From Duganella sp. OV510 (GTDB lineage Bacteria > Pseudomonadota > Gammaproteobacteria > Burkholderiales > Burkholderiaceae_D), in contig NZ_FNEQ01000009.1 of the NCBI RefSeq assembly GCF_900100205.1, positions 1 to 64,000 on the forward strand: DNA of 64,000 bases, read 5' to 3'. Every line of letters begins with the position of its first letter. The stretch's first letter is position 1. The notes below the pieces were generated by a model that was not told the origin of the DNA, searched no databases, and saw only the letters and a list, made by a program, of their open reading frames with translations. This document shows, one piece after another, positions 16,438 to 25,078 of the stretch. The position numbers were made by a program, and so were the translations under genes.

Positions 16438-17106
16438 TTAGTCTGCACGCAAGAAATGGAACAGATTGCGCAGCATGCCGGCGGTGGCGCCCCAGATGTA
16501 ATAACCTTCATACGGCATCGCATAAAAGCTGCGGCGGCTGCCCGCCAGGTCCACCGACAGGCGCTGGTGGTGCATGCCATCCATCAGGAAAGCCAGCGGC
16601 ACCTCGAATATGGCAGCCACCTCGGATGGATCGGCGGTCACCGCAAACGGCGGCTGCACCAGCCCCACCACCGGCGTCACGCAATAACCGGTGCCGGTCA
16701 GGTAGTGCGGCAAAGTACCGATGATTTCCACATGGTGCCGGTCGAGGCCGATCTCTTCCTCGGATTCGCGCAGCGCGGTGTCGATCGCGTCTTTATCGTA
16801 GGATTCGGCGCGGCCGCCGGGAAAGCTGATCTGGCCCGGATGGTCGGTCAGGTCGGCGGTGCGCTGGGTCAGCAAAATGGTCAGGCCGTGCGCGCGCTGC
16901 ACCAGCGGGATCAATACCGAGGCCGGCGTCGGCGCACGGTCTTCGCGGCCGGGCAAGGCGCGCTCGCTGCCTTCCGGCGTCCACACGGGCGGGGTGGCGA
17001 AGCGGCTGCGCAGCCACGCGGGCGCCAGGCGCTCCGGCGCCACGGCGGCTTCACCGGCAATCGCTTCTATCGGCAGTTGCTGAGGATCGAAAGATGGCTG
17101 GGCCAT
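16438..17106 (-). CDS. Nudix hydrolase, CoA pyrophosphatase-like
   Basis: A 222-residue Nudix protein with the box GGRAESYDKDAIDTALRESE followed by EEIGL (residues 98-121), matching GX5EX7REUXEEXGU. The preceding LTDHPGQISFPGG and overall length fit NudL-type CoA/acyl-CoA pyrophosphatases, which yield phosphopantetheine and 3',5'-ADP. It lies just downstream of the rplS terminator, so it probably has its own promoter or depends on read-through from the ribosomal operon. Confidence 0.85.
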   Translation of the reverse strand: MAQPSFDPQQLPIEAIAGEAAVAPERLAPAWLRSRFATPPVWTPEGSERALPGREDRAPTPASVLIPLVQRAHGLTILLTQRTADLTDHPGQISFPGGRAESYDKDAIDTALRESEEEIGLDRHHVEIIGTLPHYLTGTGYCVTPVVGLVQPPFAVTADPSEVAAIFEVPLAFLMDGMHHQRLSVDLAGSRRSFYAMPYEGYYIWGATAGMLRNLFHFLRAD

Positions 17107-17125
17107 GCGCTACTCCTTGATAAAC

Positions 17126-17149
17126 AAAAGGGCGCCAGTGGCGCCCTTT
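17126..17149 (-). terminator. Terminator of the rpsP-rimM-trmD-rplS operon
   Basis: AAAGGGCGCC (17127-17136) and GGCGCCCTTT (17140-17149) form a perfect 10-bp stem with a 3-base loop. On the minus strand the stem runs into TTTTGTTT. It sits between rplS and the Nudix gene. Confidence 0.88.
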
Positions 17150-17189
17150 GCAGGCGCCTGCGGGGCGCCCTCTCCAAACACAACCGTAA

Positions 17190-17573
17190 TTAAACGGCTG
17201 CTTTCGCCGCTGGGCGACGGTTTGGCAGTTTTTCCTTGATACGTGCCGATTTACCGGAACGATCACGCAGGTAGTACAGCTTGGCGCGACGTACGTCACC
17301 ACGGCGTTTCACTTCGATCGAAGCGATCAGTGGCGAGTACAGCTGGAAGGTACGCTCAACGCCTTCGCCGGACGAGATCTTGCGAACGATGAAGTTCGAG
17401 TTCAGGCCACGGTTGCGACGGGAGATAACAACGCCTTCGTAAGCCTGGGCGCGCTTGCGGGTGCCTTCGACTACGTTCACGTTGACTACCACGGTATCGC
17501 CAGGTGCAAAATCAGGAATGTTTTTGCCCAGGCGAGCGATTTCTTCTTGCTCGAGTTGTTGAATCACGTTCAT
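17190..17573 (-). CDS. rplS: 50S ribosomal protein L19
   Basis: A 127-residue L19, slightly longer than the E. coli protein because of a basic, Ala-rich C-terminal tail ([10 protein letters not shown]). The start [20 protein letters not shown] and the core [20 protein letters not shown] are diagnostic. L19 sits at the 30S-50S interface. It is the last gene of the rpsP-rimM-trmD-rplS unit, 83 bp after trmD, and is closed by a strong terminator. Confidence 0.98.
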   Translation of the reverse strand: MNVIQQLEQEEIARLGKNIPDFAPGDTVVVNVNVVEGTRKRAQAYEGVVISRRNRGLNSNFIVRKISSGEGVERTFQLYSPLIASIEVKRRGDVRRAKLYYLRDRSGKSARIKEKLPNRRPAAKAAV

Positions 17574-17656
17574 TTTGAGACTCCATAAACCATCTTGCTG
17601 GCGCGCTATGAGTAAAACTCGATGCCCAGTAGAGGATGGGGTTATAACAGACAGGC

Positions 17657-18403
17657 CTAAAGGCCCGCCAAAAATCGCTCATCGTGCTTGGTGAGCAGTC
17701 CTGCCTCACGCGCCTTGATAAGCAAATCCGGTCGCTTGCGCGCGGTCGCCTCCAGCATGCGCTGGCGACGCCATTTTTCGATCTCGGCGTGGTTGCCGCC
17801 CATTAAAACCGGCGGCACGCCCACACCTTCATACGTTTCCGGCCGCGTGTAGTGCGGCGAATCCAGCAAGCCGTTGAAGAAGCTGTCTTCAATCGCCGAG
17901 GCATCGGTGTTCAGCACGCCGGGAATCAGGCGGATCACCGCATCCATCAAGGCCATGGCCGGCAGCTCGCCGCCGGACAGCACGAAATCGCCAAGGCTGA
18001 TTTCCTCATCGACCATGCGGTCGAGCAAGCGCTGGTCCACTGCTTCGTAGCGGCCGCACAGGATCACCACACCGGGTTCCTGCTTCAGCTGCATCACGCG
18101 CTCATGCGTCAACTGCTTGCCCTGGGGCGACATGAACAGCACACGGGGCGTTGGCAGACCGGCATCGGCCTGGCGTTGCTTGGCGGCGTTGAGCGTCGCT
18201 TCCAAAGGCTTGGCCAGCATCACCATGCCGGGGCCGCCGCCATACGGGCGGTCATCCACGGTGCGGTGATTATCGGTGGTGAAATCACGCGGATTCCACA
18301 GCGACAGGCCACATTTATTCTGTTCAAACGCGCGCCGGGTGACACCCGACTGCGTAATCGCGGCAAACATTTCAGGGAACAGGGTTACGACATCAAATTG
18401 CAT
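17657..18403 (-). CDS. trmD: tRNA (guanine-N1-)-methyltransferase
   Basis: A 248-residue SPOUT methyltransferase making m1G37 in tRNAs that read CNN codons, preventing +1 frameshifts. The knotted SAM-binding region is visible as [20 protein letters not shown] followed by [23 protein letters not shown] near residue 52 is also typical. It lies 24 bp after rimM in the canonical ribosomal operon order. Confidence 0.98.
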   Translation of the reverse strand: MQFDVVTLFPEMFAAITQSGVTRRAFEQNKCGLSLWNPRDFTTDNHRTVDDRPYGGGPGMVMLAKPLEATLNAAKQRQADAGLPTPRVLFMSPQGKQLTHERVMQLKQEPGVVILCGRYEAVDQRLLDRMVDEEISLGDFVLSGGELPAMALMDAVIRLIPGVLNTDASAIEDSFFNGLLDSPHYTRPETYEGVGVPPVLMGGNHAEIEKWRRQRMLEATARKRPDLLIKAREAGLLTKHDERFLAGL

Positions 18404-18427
18404 GGCGAACCGCCCTCAATGTTGCAC

Positions 18428-18967
18428 TTAGTAATCAAGGCCCCAGTCGACGATGATCTTGCCTGCTTGCTTGTCCACCTTGTTGATGAACGCGTCCACA
18501 AACGGGATCAGGCGCTCTTGCGCCTCAACTTCGCCGGGTGTGATGCGCAAGATCGACTGCGGACCGTTGCTCATCATGTCAGACACCTTACCCAGGTGCT
18601 CACCTTGCAGATTCTCTACTTCCAGACCGATCAGATCAGTCCAGTAAAACTCATCGTCGGACAAGACCGGGAAGTGGCTTTGCGGAATGAAGACTGCGGC
18701 GCCTTTCAGCGACTCAGCAACGTTCCGGTCAGTCACACCCACCAAACGCGCTACGACATCGCCGCCATGCAGTTTGACCTGCTGGACGTCCACATCGTGC
18801 AACGCTGGCTTCTCCAACCACCAGGTTTTGACCTTCAGGAGTGCATCCGCATCTTCCGAGAAAGGACGTATCCTCACCCAGCCAGCAACGCCGTAGGCAC
18901 CGAAGACAAAGCCTACCTGTGCCAGATCGTCGGGGACTTTCACCCCGGATGCATGCTTATCGGTCAA
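18428..18967 (-). CDS. rimM: Ribosome maturation factor RimM
   Basis: A 179-residue RimM with an N-terminal RimM domain (VGFVFGAYGVAGWVRIRPFS) and a C-terminal PRC-barrel (FYWTDLIGLEVENLQGEHLG). It binds S19 and helps 3' maturation of the 30S head. It starts 18 bp after the rpsP stop. Nothing unusual. Confidence 0.97.
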   Translation of the reverse strand: MTDKHASGVKVPDDLAQVGFVFGAYGVAGWVRIRPFSEDADALLKVKTWWLEKPALHDVDVQQVKLHGGDVVARLVGVTDRNVAESLKGAAVFIPQSHFPVLSDDEFYWTDLIGLEVENLQGEHLGKVSDMMSNGPQSILRITPGEVEAQERLIPFVDAFINKVDKQAGKIIVDWGLDY

Positions 18968-18985
18968 ACCGGTAACCAGACTTGC

Positions 18986-19234
18986 TTAGGCTGCTTTTTT
19001 GTTTTGAGCAACCAGGCGAGCAACGGTAGGCGACAGTTGTGCGCCAACAGCTTGCCAGTGAGCCAGACGGTCTTCGGTGATGCGCAGAGCAACTTCCTGG
19101 CCCGAAGCCATTGGGTTGTAGAAACCAATGCGCTCGATGAAACGGCCATCGCGACGATTGCGCGAATCAGTTGCAACGATGTTGAAGAAAGGGCGCTTCT
19201 TGGCACCACCACGAGCTAAACGAATAACGACCAT
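18986..19234 (-). CDS. rpsP: 30S ribosomal protein S16
   Basis: An 82-residue S16 ([20 protein letters not shown], then ERIGFYNP), full length for the family. First gene of the rpsP-rimM-trmD-rplS operon, transcribed from the promoter at 19277-19306. Confidence 0.98.
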   Translation of the reverse strand: MVVIRLARGGAKKRPFFNIVATDSRNRRDGRFIERIGFYNPMASGQEVALRITEDRLAHWQAVGAQLSPTVARLVAQNKKAA

Positions 19235-19276
19235 AATATTTCCAAAAAATTTGTGCTAGGACGGAAAAAGCCGCAA

Positions 19277-19306
19277 ATTATAGCGCGCTTTGCCACGGAG
19301 CAGCAA
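19277..19306 (-). promoter_or_regulatory. Sigma-70-type promoter of the rpsP operon
   Basis: On the minus strand TTGCTG (19306-19301) is followed after 18 bp by a perfect TATAAT (19282-19277). The start codon of rpsP is about 45 bp further. No other -10-like element in the 220-bp gap is as good. Confidence 0.7.
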
Positions 19307-19455
19307 GCGTTAATGAAATAATTGGGCATGTTGGGGTAATCAAAGATTATCCCTTGTTCCGGCGTCCGGGGCAATAGCCTTGCCCGCAAAAAAGGCGTGC
19401 CGGGGGCGGTATTATGCCTGATACTGCGGGTTTACCGGCTAATTCGTGAGCAACC

Positions 19456-19884
19456 ATGACTGTTTTGCACTCAACGCGTCACAAAAACAAGACAATCGCC
19501 GCCCTGCTGGCCTTTCTTTTAGGCGGGCTGGGCATGCAAAGGCTGTACCTGCGCGGCTGGCGCGATCCGTGGCTGTGGCTGCATTTATCCAGCCTGCCGG
19601 CCGCGTGGCTGGTGGCGCAGCTGGCGCCGCAGGCCGATGGTTTCTACAAGCTGCTGCCAGTGACGCTGTCCGGCCTGGCCGGCATGCTGCAAGCGCTGAT
19701 CCTCGGCTTGACGCCGGATGACAAATGGGACGCACGCTACAACGCCGCCAGCGCGCGGCAATCGGACACCCGCTGGCCGGTGGCCGTGGTGCTGGTCGCC
19801 AGCATGATGGTCGGCGCCGGCGGACTGATCGCCACCATCTCGCGCCTGTTTGACTTGCTGTACACTGGTGGCGCCTATGGTTAA
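19456..19884 (+). CDS. TM2-domain-like membrane protein
   Basis: A 142-residue inner-membrane protein. KNKTIAALLAFLLGGLGMQRLYLRGWRD is split by family convention into a basic start, a first helix and the polar turn of TM2-domain proteins (shown in part: LLAFLLGGLGMQRLYL). Further hydrophobic helices lie near residues 40-55, 65-83 and 107-130. Function is unknown for this group. It ends 15 bp before the glycine-zipper gene and may be co-transcribed with it. Confidence 0.65.
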   Translation: MTVLHSTRHKNKTIAALLAFLLGGLGMQRLYLRGWRDPWLWLHLSSLPAAWLVAQLAPQADGFYKLLPVTLSGLAGMLQALILGLTPDDKWDARYNAASARQSDTRWPVAVVLVASMMVGAGGLIATISRLFDLLYTGGAYG

Positions 19885-19899
19885 ACAAGGAGAACAAGC

Positions 19900-20490
19900 A
19901 TGAGCAACCGTTCCATCCTGGCCGCACTGATGCTGGCCGCCCTCGCCGCTTCCGCGCAGGCGCAAACACCCAAGGAACACTACAACGCCGAGACCAAGCG
20001 TCTCGCCACCCGCTACGCCGAAGACAAGAAACTGTGCGGCGACGAAAGCGATTCCGGCCGCCGCATGCAATGCATGCGCGACGCCAAGTCCGAGTACGAC
20101 AAATCCCTGGCCTACGCCAAGGCGCAGCTAAACACCAGCACCGCCAAGCCCGGCGCCTGCAAGGACTGCGGCAAGGTGACTTCCGTGGTGGCTGGTGAAA
20201 AAGCCGGCGAAGGCGGCGCTGTTGGCCTGATCGCCGGCGGTGTCGCTGGCGCCCTGCTCGGCAACCAGGTCGGCAGCGGCCACGGCCGCCAGCTGGCGAC
20301 AGTCGCCGGCGCCGCCGGTGGCGCCTATGCCGGCAAGAAGATCGAAGAAAAAGCCAAGTCCACCAAGCAGTGGACCGTGCACGTGCAATACGACGACGGC
20401 CGCAAGGCCAGCTTCAACTTCGATCACGATCCACAGATGATGAGCGGCGACCGTGTGCAGCACAGCAACGGCACCATCGTCCGGCGATAA
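19900..20490 (+). CDS. Exported glycine-zipper 2TM protein
   Basis: A 196-residue protein with a signal peptide (to about residue 21, ASAQAQ). A helical, Cys-containing central part (KLCGDESDSGRRMQC, then GACKDCGKV) precedes a glycine-zipper (LIAGGVAGALLGNQVGSGHG) typical of Rick_17kDa/SlyB-like surface proteins. The C-terminal part (QWTVHVQYDDGRKASF) looks like a small beta domain. It has no lipobox, so it is probably periplasmic or membrane-inserted. AAGGAGAA precedes the ATG. It is 7 bp upstream of the proline dehydrogenase gene. Confidence 0.8.
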   Translation: MSNRSILAALMLAALAASAQAQTPKEHYNAETKRLATRYAEDKKLCGDESDSGRRMQCMRDAKSEYDKSLAYAKAQLNTSTAKPGACKDCGKVTSVVAGEKAGEGGAVGLIAGGVAGALLGNQVGSGHGRQLATVAGAAGGAYAGKKIEEKAKSTKQWTVHVQYDDGRKASFNFDHDPQMMSGDRVQHSNGTIVRR

Positions 20491-20497
20491 GGCATTG

Positions 20498-21466
20498 ATG
20501 ACCACCTTCCCTACCGAATGGCAGCCACTGGTCGACCAGGCGGCCAGCACGCTGCGCGCGCTGGCGCTGGATGAAACCGCCAAGGAAAAATTCTGCAACG
20601 ACCCGCTGCTGCGGCCGTACATGCACAAAGTCTCGCAGCGCTATGTGGCCGGACAGACGGTCGATGAAGCACTGGCGCGGGTGGAACAGATCATCGCGCG
20701 CGGCCACGCCGCGTCGGCCGAATACATGGGCGAAAGCGTGCGTGACGAAGCGTTTGCGATGGCCGAGACGGAAGTCTTCATGCAACTGGTGCGCGGCATC
20801 GGCGCGCGCAACCTGAACTGCTCGATTTCGTTCGACCTGTCGCATATCGGCTCGCTGGTGGATGGCGAACTTGGCTACCGCAATGCCCGCCGCATCGCGC
20901 TGGCTGCGGCTGAAATCAACCGCGAAGTAATGATCTCGATGGAAGGCATCGAGCGTGCCGACGACATCTACGCCATCTACACCCGGCTGCATCAGGAAGA
21001 TGAACTGCGCAACGTCGGCATCACCGTGCCGGCCAAGCGTCTGCGCACCGCGCAGGACCTGCCGGCGCTGATGAAGCTGCCGGGCCGCATCCGCCTGGTC
21101 AAAGGCGCGTTCCTGGAACCAGAAGGCGTCGCCTACAGCCGCAACAGCGCAGAGCTGGCCGCAGCCTACCGCCGCTACGCGCAAGAGCTGCTGCTAAGCG
21201 GACACAAGTGCTCGATCGCCACGCACGACCGCGCCATCCAGGCCGACCTCAGCGCGCTGATTGTGCAAGAACGCATCGACCCGCGCTGGTTTGAATTCGA
21301 ATCACTGATCGGCCTTGGCGCCGAGCAGATCGACGGCCTGCAGGCGCGCGGCTTCCCGACGCGCGAGTATGCGGTGTTCGGCCAGGAGCATTTTCTCTAC
21401 GTGCTGAACCGCATCGCCGAAGAACCGGTACGGGTGTACCAGGCGATTATTGATGTGATGGCTTAG
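20498..21466 (+). CDS. Stand-alone proline dehydrogenase family protein
   Basis: A 322-residue FAD-dependent TIM-barrel enzyme of the proline dehydrogenase family, oxidising proline to pyrroline-5-carboxylate. Family signatures seen are RIRLVKGAFLEP, CSIATHD and FEFESLIGLG. Most betaproteobacteria carry the large bifunctional PutA; this protein lacks the aldehyde dehydrogenase part and none is nearby. ATG 20498 follows the glycine-zipper stop by 7 bp; a longer frame into that gene is not credible. The 3' end overlaps the convergent phosphoesterase gene by 20 bp. Substrate specificity beyond the family is unproven. Confidence 0.82.
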   Translation: MTTFPTEWQPLVDQAASTLRALALDETAKEKFCNDPLLRPYMHKVSQRYVAGQTVDEALARVEQIIARGHAASAEYMGESVRDEAFAMAETEVFMQLVRGIGARNLNCSISFDLSHIGSLVDGELGYRNARRIALAAAEINREVMISMEGIERADDIYAIYTRLHQEDELRNVGITVPAKRLRTAQDLPALMKLPGRIRLVKGAFLEPEGVAYSRNSAELAAAYRRYAQELLLSGHKCSIATHDRAIQADLSALIVQERIDPRWFEFESLIGLGAEQIDGLQARGFPTREYAVFGQEHFLYVLNRIAEEPVRVYQAIIDVMA

Positions 21467-22193
21467 CGTAGCCGGTGGCGATGGCATGCGCCCAGTCGGG
21501 CCGGCCATTGCGGGCGGCCAGCGCTGCCATCGGCTGCCAGTCGTAAGGCACGGCAATCAGCGCGGCGCCCCACCCTGCGGCGTGATGCTCGACGATGGCG
21601 TAGCGCGCATCCGGCGAGCCATTCTGCATGACATGATAGTGCAAATGATCGTCATCATAAGCCTGCAAGCCGACGCTGCCGGGATTGACGATCAGGCAGC
21701 CGGATGACGACCGCACAGCACGCTGCACATGGCTGTGACCGCACGCAATCAGCGCCGCCTCCGCACCGGCCAGGCGCGCATCGATTTCCGGCAGCGAGGC
21801 CATCCGCGCCCCGCCCGGCTCGACAGTTTCCAGAAAATACTCATGATCGCTGCGCGGCGTGCCGTGGCACAGCAGCACCTGCGGATTGAGCCACTGCTGC
21901 GGCTGCAAGCTCGCCAGCCAGGCCAGCTCAGCATCGCCCAACTGCGCATGCGCAAACACATCCGACGCCGTGCGCTGATGCGGATGCAGAATCTGCCGCT
22001 CATGATTGCCGGCCAACTGCACCCAATCCTGCAGCGCCATCAAAAAGCGCGCAGTCTCCAGCGGCAACAGCGGCCCGGACAAGCTATCCCCCAGATTGAC
22101 GACGACATCGACGCCACGCCGGGCAATATCCGCCACCACGGCCTCCAAGGCCGGCAAGTTACCGTGAATATCAGAAACAAGAGCAATGCGCAT
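21447..22193 (-). CDS. Calcineurin-like metallophosphoesterase (YfcE/MJ0936 type)
   Basis: A 248-residue phosphoesterase with the metal-binding blocks in order: SDIHGN, GDSLSGP, GNHE, CHGTP and CGHSHVQ, then NPGSVG. This is the MJ0936/YfcE group of phosphodiesterases, whose natural substrate is usually unknown. The ATG at 22193 (MRIALVSDIHG) is standard for the group. A hairpin repeat lies just upstream (22201-22262), within the expected promoter or leader. Confidence 0.87.
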   Translation of the reverse strand: MRIALVSDIHGNLPALEAVVADIARRGVDVVVNLGDSLSGPLLPLETARFLMALQDWVQLAGNHERQILHPHQRTASDVFAHAQLGDAELAWLASLQPQQWLNPQVLLCHGTPRSDHEYFLETVEPGGARMASLPEIDARLAGAEAALIACGHSHVQRAVRSSSGCLIVNPGSVGLQAYDDDHLHYHVMQNGSPDARYAIVEHHAAGWGAALIAVPYDWQPMAALAARNGRPDWAHAIATGYAKPSHQ

Positions 22194-22200
22194 AAACAAC

Positions 22201-22262
22201 TCCGGGGTCAGTTCTGCCAATCGTACACGAGCTCATGTACGTTTGGCAGAACTGACCCCGGA
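22201..22262. repeat. Palindromic intergenic repeat, copy 1 (62 bp)
   Basis: Perfect 20-bp arms (22201-22220 and 22243-22262) carry the core GGGGTCAGTTCTGCCAA. An inner 6-bp stem CGTACA/TGTACG (22222-22227, 22236-22241) encloses GAGCTC. The same outer core builds copies 2 (52043-52123) and 3 (58739-58823). This copy is shorter inside and lies between two genes of the same strand. Confidence 0.93.
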
Positions 22263-22268
22263 TTTGGT

Positions 22269-24059
22269 TTAGAACTGCTCGATGTCGAGGGCGAGGACGC
22301 CGGCGCTGCCTTCGGTGATCGAGGTGCGGATGCCGGATGCTTGCGACAGGATGTGCTCGGCAAAGAAGCGGGCGGTGGCGATCTTGGCTTTGTAGAAGCT
22401 GGCGTCGCCGTCGCCGGCAGTCAGTTTCTGCTGCGAGATCACGGCGGCGCGTGCCATCTGCCAGCCGCCCAGCACGATGCCGGCCAGCTTCAGGTACGGT
22501 ACGCTGCCGGCAAATACACCTTTGATGTCGGTCTTGAGATTGCTGACGACGTAGTCCACCACCGCCTCCAGCTCGCCCGCCCCCTGCGCCAGCTGCTTGC
22601 GGATGGCGGCGAAGTCGGCACCGTCCAGCTTGGCCAGCTCGGCTTCAGTGGCGCGCACCTGGGCGATCAGCTCTTTGGCGATCTTGCCGCCGTCGCGCAC
22701 GGTTTTGCGGCCGATCAGGTCGTTCGCCTGGATCGCGGTCGTGCCTTCGTAGATGGTCAGGATCTTGGCGTCGCGGTAATGCTGCGCAGCGCCGGTTTCT
22801 TCGATGAAGCCCATGCCGCCGTGGATCTGTACGCCATCACGCGCGACGTCCTGCGACAGTTCGGTCGACCAGCCTTTGATGATCGGCACCAGGTATTCGT
22901 ACACCGCCTGGTTGTGCGCGCGCTCGTCGGCGTCGGCACTGTGGTGCGCCTTGTCGTACAGCGAGGCGCCAACGTAGGCCAGCGCGCGTGCGGCTTCGGT
23001 CTGTGAGCGCATATTCATCAGCAAACGGCGCACGTCCGGGTGGTGGATGATGGCGACGCCGGCCGGCGAGCCGTTCAGGTCGCGCGATTGCACACGCTCC
23101 TTGGCGTAGGCCAGCGCGTGCTGGTAGGCGTGCTCGGACAGGCCGATGCCTTGCAGGCCAACGCCAAAGCGCGCCGCGTTCATCATGATGAACATGTATT
23201 CGAGGCCGCGATTCTCTTCGCCGACCAGTGTGCCGATGGCGCCGCCGTTGTCGCCGAATTGCAGCACGGCGGTCGGGCTGGCCTTGATGCCCAGCTTGTG
23301 CTCGATCGACACGCAGTGCGCGTCATTGCGCGCACCCAGCGTGCCGTCGGCATTGACCAGGAATTTCGGCACGATGAACAGCGAGATGCCCTTCACGCCC
23401 GCTGGCGCATCCGGCGTGCGCGCCAGCACCAGGTGGACGATGTTGTCGGTCATGTCGTGATCGCCATACGTGATGAAGATCTTGGTGCCGAAGATTTTGT
23501 AGGTGCCGTCGCCCTGCGGCTCGGCGCGGGTGCGCACGGCGGCCAGGTCGGAGCCGGCTTGCGGCTCGGTCAGGTTCATGGTGCCGGTCCATTTTCCGGT
23601 CACCAGGTTTTCCAGATAGGTGGCTTTCAGTTCGTCGCCGCCGGCGGTCAGCAGCGCTTCGATGGCGCCGTCGGACAGCAGCGGGCACAGGGCGAACGAG
23701 ATATTCGCGCCGTGCAGCATTTCCACGCAAGGCGTGCCGACCAGTTTTGGCAAGCCCTGGCCGCCGAACGCGGTCGGGTGCTGCAGGCCTTGCCAGCCGG
23801 CGTCGGCGAACTGCTTGAAGGCTTCCTTGAAGCCTTTCGATGTGATGACGCCGTCCTTGGTCCAGTAGCTCGGCTCCTTGTCGGCCGCATGGTTCAGCGG
23901 GGCGATTTCAGCGGCGACGAATTTCGCGCTCTCTTCCAGCACCGCTTCGGCGGTTTCCGGGGTCGCGTCTTCGCAGCCAGGCAGTTCGCTGACTGCTTGC
24001 AGGTTGGCCAGTTCGTTCATCACGAACAGCATGTCTTTGATTGGTGGTTGGTATGCCAT
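22269..24059 (-). CDS. Acyl-CoA dehydrogenase with extended C-terminal domain
   Basis: A 596-residue acyl-CoA dehydrogenase of the long form (close to DmdC and other ~600-residue members). It has the N-terminal, middle (TGTMNLTEPQAGSDLAAVRT) and C-terminal FAD-binding domains plus an extra C-terminal domain. The catalytic Glu of this group is in TIYEGTTAIQAN, and QIHGGMGFIEE contacts FAD. It should hand electrons to the ETF encoded just upstream. ATG 24059 follows GGAGAGAC. A hairpin terminator between etfA and this gene may reduce its expression relative to etfBA. Chain-length preference cannot be read here. Confidence 0.93.
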   Translation of the reverse strand: MAYQPPIKDMLFVMNELANLQAVSELPGCEDATPETAEAVLEESAKFVAAEIAPLNHAADKEPSYWTKDGVITSKGFKEAFKQFADAGWQGLQHPTAFGGQGLPKLVGTPCVEMLHGANISFALCPLLSDGAIEALLTAGGDELKATYLENLVTGKWTGTMNLTEPQAGSDLAAVRTRAEPQGDGTYKIFGTKIFITYGDHDMTDNIVHLVLARTPDAPAGVKGISLFIVPKFLVNADGTLGARNDAHCVSIEHKLGIKASPTAVLQFGDNGGAIGTLVGEENRGLEYMFIMMNAARFGVGLQGIGLSEHAYQHALAYAKERVQSRDLNGSPAGVAIIHHPDVRRLLMNMRSQTEAARALAYVGASLYDKAHHSADADERAHNQAVYEYLVPIIKGWSTELSQDVARDGVQIHGGMGFIEETGAAQHYRDAKILTIYEGTTAIQANDLIGRKTVRDGGKIAKELIAQVRATEAELAKLDGADFAAIRKQLAQGAGELEAVVDYVVSNLKTDIKGVFAGSVPYLKLAGIVLGGWQMARAAVISQQKLTAGDGDASFYKAKIATARFFAEHILSQASGIRTSITEGSAGVLALDIEQF

Positions 24060-24071
24060 CTCGTCTCTCCA

Positions 24072-24114
24072 AGAAAAAGGCCACGGCAATCCGGCGTCCG
24101 GATCAGCGTGGCCT
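24072..24114 (-). terminator. Terminator/attenuator between etfA and the acyl-CoA dehydrogenase gene
   Basis: AGGCCACG (24078-24085) pairs with CGTGGCCT (24107-24114), and an inner ATCCGG/CCGGAT stem stacks inside. On the minus strand the outer stem is followed by TTTTTCTT. This is a good intrinsic terminator inside an apparent operon, implying partial termination or a separate promoter downstream. Confidence 0.78.
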
Positions 24115-24133
24115 CAGATTTGCTTTACGCGTT

Positions 24134-25066
24134 TTAGCCCAGTTCAGCTACCAGTTGTGGCACGACTTCAAACAGGTCGCCGACGATGCCGTAGTCGGCA
24201 ACCGAGAAGATCGGTGCTTCCGGATCTTTGTTGATGGCGACGATGGTCTTCGAGTCTTTCATGCCGGCCAGGTGCTGGATCGCGCCCGAGATGCCAACCG
24301 CGATGTACAGGTTAGGCGCAACGATCTTGCCGGTCTGGCCAACCTGCCAGTCGTTCGGCACGAAGCCGGCGTCGACTGCGGCGCGCGATGCGCCCATGGC
24401 GGCGTTCAGCTTGTCGGCCAGCGGTTCCAGAATCTTGAACGCTTCGCCCGAACCCATGCCACGGCCACCCGAGACGATGATCTTGGCGGCGGTCAGTTCC
24501 GGACGGTCCGACTTGGCCACTTCACGGCCGACGAACGACGATTTGCCCGAGTCGGCCACGGCTGCCACGGTTTCCACCGCAGCCGAACCGCCGGTGGCGG
24601 CAGCGGCGTCGAAGCCGGTGGCGCGCACGGTGATGACTTTGACCTTGTCGCTCGACTGCACGGTGGCAATCGCGTTACCGGCGTAGATAGGACGCTCGAA
24701 GGTGTCCGGCGCATCGACTTTGGTGATTTCCGAAATCTGCGCAACGTCCAGCTTGGCAGCCACGCGCGGCAGGATGTTCTTGCCGTAGGCGGTGGCTGGC
24801 GCCAGGATGTGGCTGTACGACGCGGCGATGGCCAGCGCTTGCTCGGCCACGTTCTCGGCCAGGCCGTCGGCGAAGTAGGCAGCGTCGGCGTGGATGACTT
24901 TCGATACGCCGGCAACAGCGGCAGCGGCAGCGGCAGCGGCGCCGGCGTTGGAACCAGCGACCAGCACGTGCACATCACCGCCGGCTTGCGCCGCTGCGGT
25001 CACGGTGTGCAGGGTGCTTGCCTTCAGGCTGGCGTTGTCGTGTTCTGCGATAACTAATGCGACCAT
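24134..25066 (-). CDS. etfA: Electron transfer flavoprotein, alpha subunit
   Basis: A 310-residue ETF-alpha with the C-terminal FAD signature [20 protein letters not shown] followed by IQHLAG. Together with EtfB it carries electrons from acyl-CoA dehydrogenases to ETF:quinone oxidoreductase. The N-terminal domain has an Ala run ([13 protein letters not shown]), probably harmless GC-rich drift. It starts 12 bp after etfB. Confidence 0.96.
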   Translation of the reverse strand: MVALVIAEHDNASLKASTLHTVTAAAQAGGDVHVLVAGSNAGAAAAAAAAVAGVSKVIHADAAYFADGLAENVAEQALAIAASYSHILAPATAYGKNILPRVAAKLDVAQISEITKVDAPDTFERPIYAGNAIATVQSSDKVKVITVRATGFDAAAATGGSAAVETVAAVADSGKSSFVGREVAKSDRPELTAAKIIVSGGRGMGSGEAFKILEPLADKLNAAMGASRAAVDAGFVPNDWQVGQTGKIVAPNLYIAVGISGAIQHLAGMKDSKTIVAINKDPEAPIFSVADYGIVGDLFEVVPQLVAELG

Positions 25067-25078
25067 GTTGGATTTCCT

